Assembly: GCA_900540945.1 (NCBI GenBank)
Contig: UQHQ01000005.1
Location: 41,318-105,317, forward strand
DNA from: an uncultured Collinsella sp.
GTDB lineage: Bacteria; Actinomycetota; Coriobacteriia; Coriobacteriales; Coriobacteriaceae
Direction of reading: 5' to 3'
Length of the DNA: 64,000 nucleotides
Positions 59,219 through 64,000 of this stretch are shown here, piece by piece (the stretch's first letter is position 1; each line of letters starts with the position of its first letter). The translations under genes were made by a program, and so were the position numbers. The notes below the pieces were generated by a model. That model was not told the DNA's origin, ran no database searches, and saw nothing but the letters and a program-made list of their open reading frames with translations.

Positions 59219-61576
59219 TTACTTATCCTGTTCAAACGTTTGAGCGGTTGGCGTGGTGCGAACCTTAAGCGCTTTGTGCCCAGAGTCCTTCGAAGTCGTA
59301 ACCGTGTACTCGACCTTTATGTCTTGTCCAAGAAGCATGTGGACGCCGCCCCATGCAACCTTCAGACCATCGTGCGTCGCTTCGTTCATCTCGATAGAAC
59401 CGGAGCCCGAAGTCTTAATGTCCGAAATGCTGCCTCCCGCGGGAGCATAGAGATAGAGCCTCAGTACCTCGTCATCAATATCCTGGCTAATGCCGTTATG
59501 GCCCTGGAAATAACCAGGCATCTCGGCCTTCTCCTGGGGGGTCATCGTGTTCTTGAGCGTGGTGGTCACTCGATACGTCGTCGAGCCATCGGCATTTTCA
59601 ACCGAAGAATCGATGGTGACTCGCTTATCAAGGAACCAATCCATCTTCGAATAGCTGTAGTTGTTCACATAGACGCCCAAGATCGGAGCCTCCGACGTAT
59701 CGGCTTGGAGGGCGCCCGATATTCCAAGAGCCTTCGCGGCCTTTTCCTCGTCATCGTTTCTCGAATACATGAGGATGCGACCCTCGGAAGCACCCTTTTC
59801 GATGGCGGCAGCGATCTTAGTAATATCGCTGGAGCCCAGTTCGTCCACGATCTTGTTAAAAGCCGATCCGGCAACCGCCGCAAAAATGGCGTCCTGTTCC
59901 TCTACCGGGTAATTCCAATAAATATCGTGCAGCAGCACCTTTGCAGCGTTGCTTCCGTCGACGACGGTGCCGTCGGGAAGCTGCGTGCCGCCTACAATGC
60001 CGAGCATATACTGCAAAAATACCGGATCGACTGCAAATACGCCGTCGATGTCATCTCCGACAATGGCCTTCTGCATATCGCTGGCAAGCTGAGCCGCACG
60101 CGGATAATCAGGCGTCATCGTAACGTCGCCCATCGTGTATCCGAGCGTGTTGAAACCGGTCAGGCCCCATCCGGTCGTGAACAAATTTGCCTCTTCATCG
60201 GTGATGGGAAGCGGACTCAAAGGCTCTTTCATCATGTCGACTTTGACAAAATCGCCCAGTTCGAGCTTACCGTCAGTCACTGACATCACGCCGCGAGAAC
60301 CGGGGAAACCGCCGCAGGCGCGGATCTCGACATTGCTCATCGCGAGCACAAGATAATGGCGCGTCTGGCCGTTGGCGCCAAGCATCTGGGGCAGAACGGG
60401 AGCGATCTTCTCTGCCGCGTCGACTACACCGTTCAGGGTGGCAAAGCCGTCCTTTGCCTTATCGACCAGCTCGGTCACCTGGGCGATATGTGTATCGCCA
60501 ATACCCTGTACCTTTTTGTTGGCGCTCTTGAACGCCTTCGAGCTATCGGAGAGCGAATCGGCGACCGCCTGCAGCGCGGACACGTTGATTGTCCCGTCCT
60601 GGAACAGCTTGCCGGGCGTTGCCTGAGCGAGATTATCGGCCATGGGGACCAGCGCGCCGCTCGAAACATCGGACAGAGCGTCGACCATGGTGCGGGCGGC
60701 GTTAATATCGCCGCCGTACACCGGAATGAACGAAGCCATCGTCCACACCGGACTCGAGGTCTCCTTCTTCATGCTGCTGCAGAGCTCGTCGATCTTTTTC
60801 GCATCATCGGGCAGGGTCGTAAAATCGCCCGACGTGACCTTGTCCTTAAGGCCGCCGACGATCTCGACAGTTTCCTTTGCCTGGCTCTTCACGGTTTTTG
60901 CCGAGTTAAACAGCATGAAGCCACTCACGCCAAACGCGACAAGAACCACCGCGACGATGGCAGCGACAACGGCTGCAACGCGACGCTTCTTGCGCTCGCC
61001 CTTGCGATGGCGATGGCGAACCAGGCCGTTCGAGGTCGGGCTCGTCGAGGAATCACCGCCGTAGTTCAAGCCAAAATCGTAATAATCTTCTTTAGAGCCC
61101 GAGCCCTTAAACTCGGCACCGTCGTCATTGAGACGGGCAAACGTGCCGGTTTCGGAAGCGCCCGTATAGATAGTGCCTAGGTTACCCGTAAGCCCTGCGT
61201 CTTCAGCAGAAGAAGCACTATTGGCGGGATTGGCAGAGTTGCTGGGGCTGGCGTTGTGGGCGCGATGAGCGTTGTTAGCGGGGCCAGTAGGGCCGGCGAT
61301 ATCCGCACCGCCCGTTGGCGCCGGACGGACCCCGGCCGACGAAGCCGCAGAGCCCGATCCGCCCGGAAATGCCTGCCTGCCTACGCGACCAGCCTGTTTT
61401 GCCTTTTGAGACTGCTCGTACAGAGCGGCAAACATCGCCGTTTCGCCCGGAGACGTACGGTTGCCAGCACCGTTTTGGCTGGATCCACTCGGTACGCCAG
61501 CGTTTCCAGTCCCATTTGAACGCGGCGGAACTGCAGAGCGCTCGCCGTCGCCGTTCTTAAAGTGGTTACCAGCCAT
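59219..61576 (-). CDS. DUF4012 domain-containing membrane protein
   Basis: 785 residues. The first 200 are disordered and Asn/Ala/Gly/Ser-rich (NSANPANSASSAEDAG), then KGERKKRR, one helix (about 210-232), and a large extracellular domain with the DUF4012 core HYLVLAMSNVEIRACGGFPGSRGVM (split: LAMSNVEIRACGGF and GSRGVMSVTDG). DUF4012 proteins sit near surface polysaccharide genes in Actinobacteria; role unclear. Pairing with glmM supports an envelope role. Confidence 0.88.
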   Translation of the reverse strand: MAGNHFKNGDGERSAVPPRSNGTGNAGVPSGSSQNGAGNRTSPGETAMFAALYEQSQKAKQAGRVGRQAFPGGSGSAASSAGVRPAPTGGADIAGPTGPANNAHRAHNASPSNSANPANSASSAEDAGLTGNLGTIYTGASETGTFARLNDDGAEFKGSGSKEDYYDFGLNYGGDSSTSPTSNGLVRHRHRKGERKKRRVAAVVAAIVAVVLVAFGVSGFMLFNSAKTVKSQAKETVEIVGGLKDKVTSGDFTTLPDDAKKIDELCSSMKKETSSPVWTMASFIPVYGGDINAARTMVDALSDVSSGALVPMADNLAQATPGKLFQDGTINVSALQAVADSLSDSSKAFKSANKKVQGIGDTHIAQVTELVDKAKDGFATLNGVVDAAEKIAPVLPQMLGANGQTRHYLVLAMSNVEIRACGGFPGSRGVMSVTDGKLELGDFVKVDMMKEPLSPLPITDEEANLFTTGWGLTGFNTLGYTMGDVTMTPDYPRAAQLASDMQKAIVGDDIDGVFAVDPVFLQYMLGIVGGTQLPDGTVVDGSNAAKVLLHDIYWNYPVEEQDAIFAAVAGSAFNKIVDELGSSDITKIAAAIEKGASEGRILMYSRNDDEEKAAKALGISGALQADTSEAPILGVYVNNYSYSKMDWFLDKRVTIDSSVENADGSTTYRVTTTLKNTMTPQEKAEMPGYFQGHNGISQDIDDEVLRLYLYAPAGGSISDIKTSGSGSIEMNEATHDGLKVAWGGVHMLLGQDIKVEYTVTTSKDSGHKALKVRTTPTAQTFEQDK

Positions 61577-61715
61577 AGAGGAGTCCTCGCAATACTAAAA
61601 GTCAATAACGCTATTAGTTTATGACATATTTGGCATCGTCAGTTAAACTCCAGATGCAGGCACCAATTCGCGGAATTGCGGTGCAACACCGCGTCCGTCT
61701 AGGCAGCGGCGTGAG

Positions 61716-62738
61716 CTATACCGTCAGGAACATCATCACGATGATCATGGCAAAGCCGATAAGGTCGGTCGGCAAAAACACCGTGCCCAGCATAACAGCG
61801 CTGGTGATGGTCGCCGAAACCGGCTCCACAGTTCCGATGAGGCTCGCACGCACCGAGCCGATGTCCTTAATGCCCTGCATATACAGCATGTAGGCAAAAA
61901 ACGAGCCAATGACCACAAACACCGCGAGCGCCTCGATACCGGCAGCATCGAGCGCCGGCATATGAGCCCACGGCTGCACGAAGACGCACGAGACCACGCC
62001 CGCTGCGAGCATGGCAGAGCCTGTAACGATGGGGCTGCCGTATTCGGGCAGAATCTTGGCGGGAATCACCGCCATGCAGGTGGCGCTGACCGCACACATA
62101 AGGCCCGCAACCAGGCCGAGCGGCGAGATGCTCAGGCTGGTGGGGTCACCGCCGGTAGCGATTAAAAAGGTGCCGCCGAGGGCCAGACCAATGCCGATCG
62201 TCTCGCGTGCGCGCGGCATGCGGCGATCGACCACGCAGGCGTAACCCATGATGATGACCAGCTGCAGGCACTGAAGGACCGTCGCGGTTCCGGCGTTGGT
62301 CAGGCGCACGGCCGAAAGATAGCAGAACTGGTTGAACAGCAGGCCAAAGACGGTAAAGAGCAACAGCTGCTTGCGGTCGGCCGGCGTCGTCCAAAGCTTG
62401 ACCAGGCGCGCACGGTCGCGCGCGACGACCACGACCATAAAGAGCAGGCCGGCAAGAATCTGGCGCACGCTCATGAGCCACAGCGTATCGACATGGTAGG
62501 TACCGAACAGGAAGCTCGCGCTGGTGCCCGAAAAACCCCAAAACGAACCGCCCGCCAGCGTGGCCAGAACGCCCGTAATCATCTTGCGCGACGACGCATC
62601 GTTGAGGCGCTCGCGCCATGCACGGCGGGTGCTGCGGCTGAGCTCGTCAGTTCCCTCGGGCACGACAAAATCGGACGCCGCCGTCATCGGTACCGAAGCC
62701 TTTTTGCGTGCACGCTGCGCTGAGCGCTCCTGTTCCAT
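61716..62738 (-). CDS. EamA/DMT family transporter
   Basis: 340 residues. Ten hydrophobic segments in two repeats, starting MITGVLATLAGGSFWGFSGTSASFLF; the second repeat begins at about SPLGLVAGLMCAVSATCMAVIPA. A charged 50-residue N-terminal tail precedes the first helix. Drug/metabolite exporter superfamily, substrate unknown. GGGGGAG precedes ATG 62738. Runs monocistronically as far as seen. Confidence 0.92.
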   Translation of the reverse strand: MEQERSAQRARKKASVPMTAASDFVVPEGTDELSRSTRRAWRERLNDASSRKMITGVLATLAGGSFWGFSGTSASFLFGTYHVDTLWLMSVRQILAGLLFMVVVVARDRARLVKLWTTPADRKQLLLFTVFGLLFNQFCYLSAVRLTNAGTATVLQCLQLVIIMGYACVVDRRMPRARETIGIGLALGGTFLIATGGDPTSLSISPLGLVAGLMCAVSATCMAVIPAKILPEYGSPIVTGSAMLAAGVVSCVFVQPWAHMPALDAAGIEALAVFVVIGSFFAYMLYMQGIKDIGSVRASLIGTVEPVSATITSAVMLGTVFLPTDLIGFAMIIVMMFLTV

Positions 62739-62863
62739 TCCACTCCCCCGAAATCAATTGGCAATAAAGCGCTCAAACTGTAGCACGAATATTGGTATGA
62801 AAAAGCAGATGATTCGGAACATCTACGAGCGCCCAAATTGCAGGAACAAAAGGCACAGACGCG

Positions 62864-63568
62864 CTATGCCGAGTGGTCGGAATCGTCTAGGGCGCCGGGG
62901 TCGGCTTCCACACTTTCATCGGTATGTTCGCCGTCGCTCTGCTCCTTGGCGCTGTCCTGGCCCTCCTGCTCGCGGCGACGCTTTTCGCGAATCTGCTCCA
63001 CAGCAGCGCGCAGGGCGGCCTCGTCCTCGGCGCGTGCCACCTCTTGTGTGGTTTTGACCATATGGCGAATCTCGAGCACCAGCAGCACGATCAGCGGCAC
63101 CACGATAAGCGGGAAGAACAACAGCGGGTTGGTAAGCAACGAGACCACCACGCCCAGCCCCGCCGAGACAAAGACCACGCGGCCCACCACGTCGGCTGCA
63201 GGCACGGGCGCAGCATCCTCGACCGGATTGGCATCGCCCTTGGTGCGGTAAACCGGCGTGCCGTCGGACGCGGCTTCTACGGCAACGATGCGATGTGTGT
63301 TGAGCGAACCTTCCAGCGCGTCATCGGACGAATGGAAGGTGATGATGTCGCCGACCTGGTAGGCCTGGCTGTTGTCGGTATCGACGACGATAAACGAATG
63401 CACGGGAATCGCCGGCTCCATCGAGCCGGTCAATGTGCGCATAAAGCCGTAGCCCATGATGGTGGGAATCTCACCGGCGGGCGTGAACACCGTGCGCAGC
63501 AACACCACAAAGGCGACCAGGATCACCACGGTCGCCAGCACGTTGATCACGCGGAGCACGTGCTTCAT
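62864..63568 (-). CDS. SipW/archaeal-type signal peptidase I
   Basis: 234 residues from ATG 63568, overlapping the previous stop as TGATG. N-terminal helix, MRTLTGSMEPAIPVHSFIVV with Ser49 nucleophile, and THRIV with His92 in place of the Lys of standard bacterial SPase I. A second helix pair (about 140-165) and an acidic Glu/Asp-rich tail follow. SipW-type peptidases often serve matrix or pilin substrates such as TasA; no such substrate is in the window. Confidence 0.93.
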   Translation of the reverse strand: MKHVLRVINVLATVVILVAFVVLLRTVFTPAGEIPTIMGYGFMRTLTGSMEPAIPVHSFIVVDTDNSQAYQVGDIITFHSSDDALEGSLNTHRIVAVEAASDGTPVYRTKGDANPVEDAAPVPAADVVGRVVFVSAGLGVVVSLLTNPLLFFPLIVVPLIVLLVLEIRHMVKTTQEVARAEDEAALRAAVEQIREKRRREQEGQDSAKEQSDGEHTDESVEADPGALDDSDHSA

Positions 63569-63999
63569 CACTTGTCGTCGTCCTTTGCGGAAGTCTCGGG
63601 GGCGGCAGCGACCTCGGCCTCGGTGACATCCGCCGCAGAAGCGCCATCCTCGTCAGGCGCGGCGGCCACGCCCTCGCCAGCCTCGCCGCGCAGGCGGGCC
63701 AGAAGATAGCGCGACAGGCTGTTGCCCTCGGCACGGCGCTCGGCACGGGCGCGATCGCGCTCGGCCTGCTCCAGCTCATGCGCCAACGAGTCCAAGCGTT
63801 GCTGCATCTCCGCGCGGGCGGCCTCGAGCTCGTGCTCGCAAGCGGCGCGGACGTCGGCAACCTCCTGCTCGATGCGCTCCCCTGCCTCAAGCTCGGCCGC
63901 GGCGATACGCGCATCGGCGTCGGCACGGGCCTCCTCGGCGGCACGCGTGGCAGCATCGCGCTCGGCAGCGGCTGCGGCGACCTTCTCGCTGGCGTCCAT
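63568..63999 (-). CDS. Alanine/glutamate-rich coiled-coil protein, 5' end uncertain
   Basis: 143 residues from ATG 63999, but only one base precedes it in the window, so the frame may extend further. Residues 1-95 are continuous helix (RDAATRAAEEARADADARI, then AELEAGERIEQEVADVRAACEH); a disordered acidic tail rich in Ala, Asp and Glu ends it. Coupled to the SipW-like gene. Function unknown. Confidence 0.7.
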   Translation of the reverse strand: MDASEKVAAAAAERDAATRAAEEARADADARIAAAELEAGERIEQEVADVRAACEHELEAARAEMQQRLDSLAHELEQAERDRARAERRAEGNSLSRYLLARLRGEAGEGVAAAPDEDGASAADVTEAEVAAAPETSAKDDDK

Positions 64000-64000
64000 C

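Overview
The window reads as a gut Coriobacteriia chromosome, most likely Collinsella. This is inferred from the high-GC codon use, gene content (DUF4012 protein, SipW-type peptidase, secretin-less Tad pilus locus, M32 peptidase, PheST under a T-box) and the repeat style; no 16S rRNA is present, so the genus is a judgement. Nearly all genes lie on the minus strand; only a D,D-carboxypeptidase, a 57-residue membrane protein, pyk, an AbiEi-like gene and an M32 peptidase are on plus. There is no rRNA, prophage, complete insertion sequence or CRISPR array.

Layout. 1-5.8 kb: a YhgE/Pip membrane protein cut by the window edge, htpG, a GNAT. 5.8-7.9 kb: a CpsB-CpsD-YveK exopolysaccharide control trio without its biosynthetic genes. 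8-14.8 kb: a PhoR/PhoB-like pair with pstB, a second VanS/VanR-like pair, and a divergent D,D-carboxypeptidase. 14.8-18.7 kb: tRNA-Ser, a large unrecognised protein and three tandem tRNA-Arg genes mixed with partial tRNA copies and GC-rich hairpin elements. 18.7-29.3 kb: serS, proC-rlmH-SPFH, tRNA-Leu, rsmA-tatD, and GH5-rsmI-metG. 29.5-30.6 kb: tRNA-Phe with a duplicated 3' end, and a BrnT/RHH-like toxin-antitoxin pair whose toxin frame is broken at a run of seven A. 30.6-40.2 kb: a complete-looking Tad/Flp pilus operon (cpaB, tadZ, tadA, tadB, tadC, flp, four TadE/TadG-like proteins) without a prepilin peptidase. 40.4-48.8 kb: rsgA, a calcium-type P-ATPase with a structured leader, pyk, an orphan AbiEi/PD-(D/E)XK-like gene, a phospholipase-C-like protein. 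48.9-51.7 kb: an ECF nickel/cobalt transporter behind a NikR-type palindrome. 51.9-56 kb: pheS-pheT with a Phe T-box leader. 56-64 kb: M32 carboxypeptidase, glmM-DUF4012, a DMT transporter, SipW-like signal peptidase and a coiled-coil protein.

The most unusual signals are non-coding. Every one of the six tRNA genes has, 55-59 bases past its 3' end, an inverted copy of its own T-loop sequence, and at three of them (two Arg, Phe) this belongs to a 186-190-base unit that duplicates the tRNA 3' end and carries hairpins whose stems change in a compensatory way. The P-type ATPase leader can form two hairpins with complementary 7-base loops and a buried Shine-Dalgarno. Several intergenic inverted-repeat families recur between distant genes.
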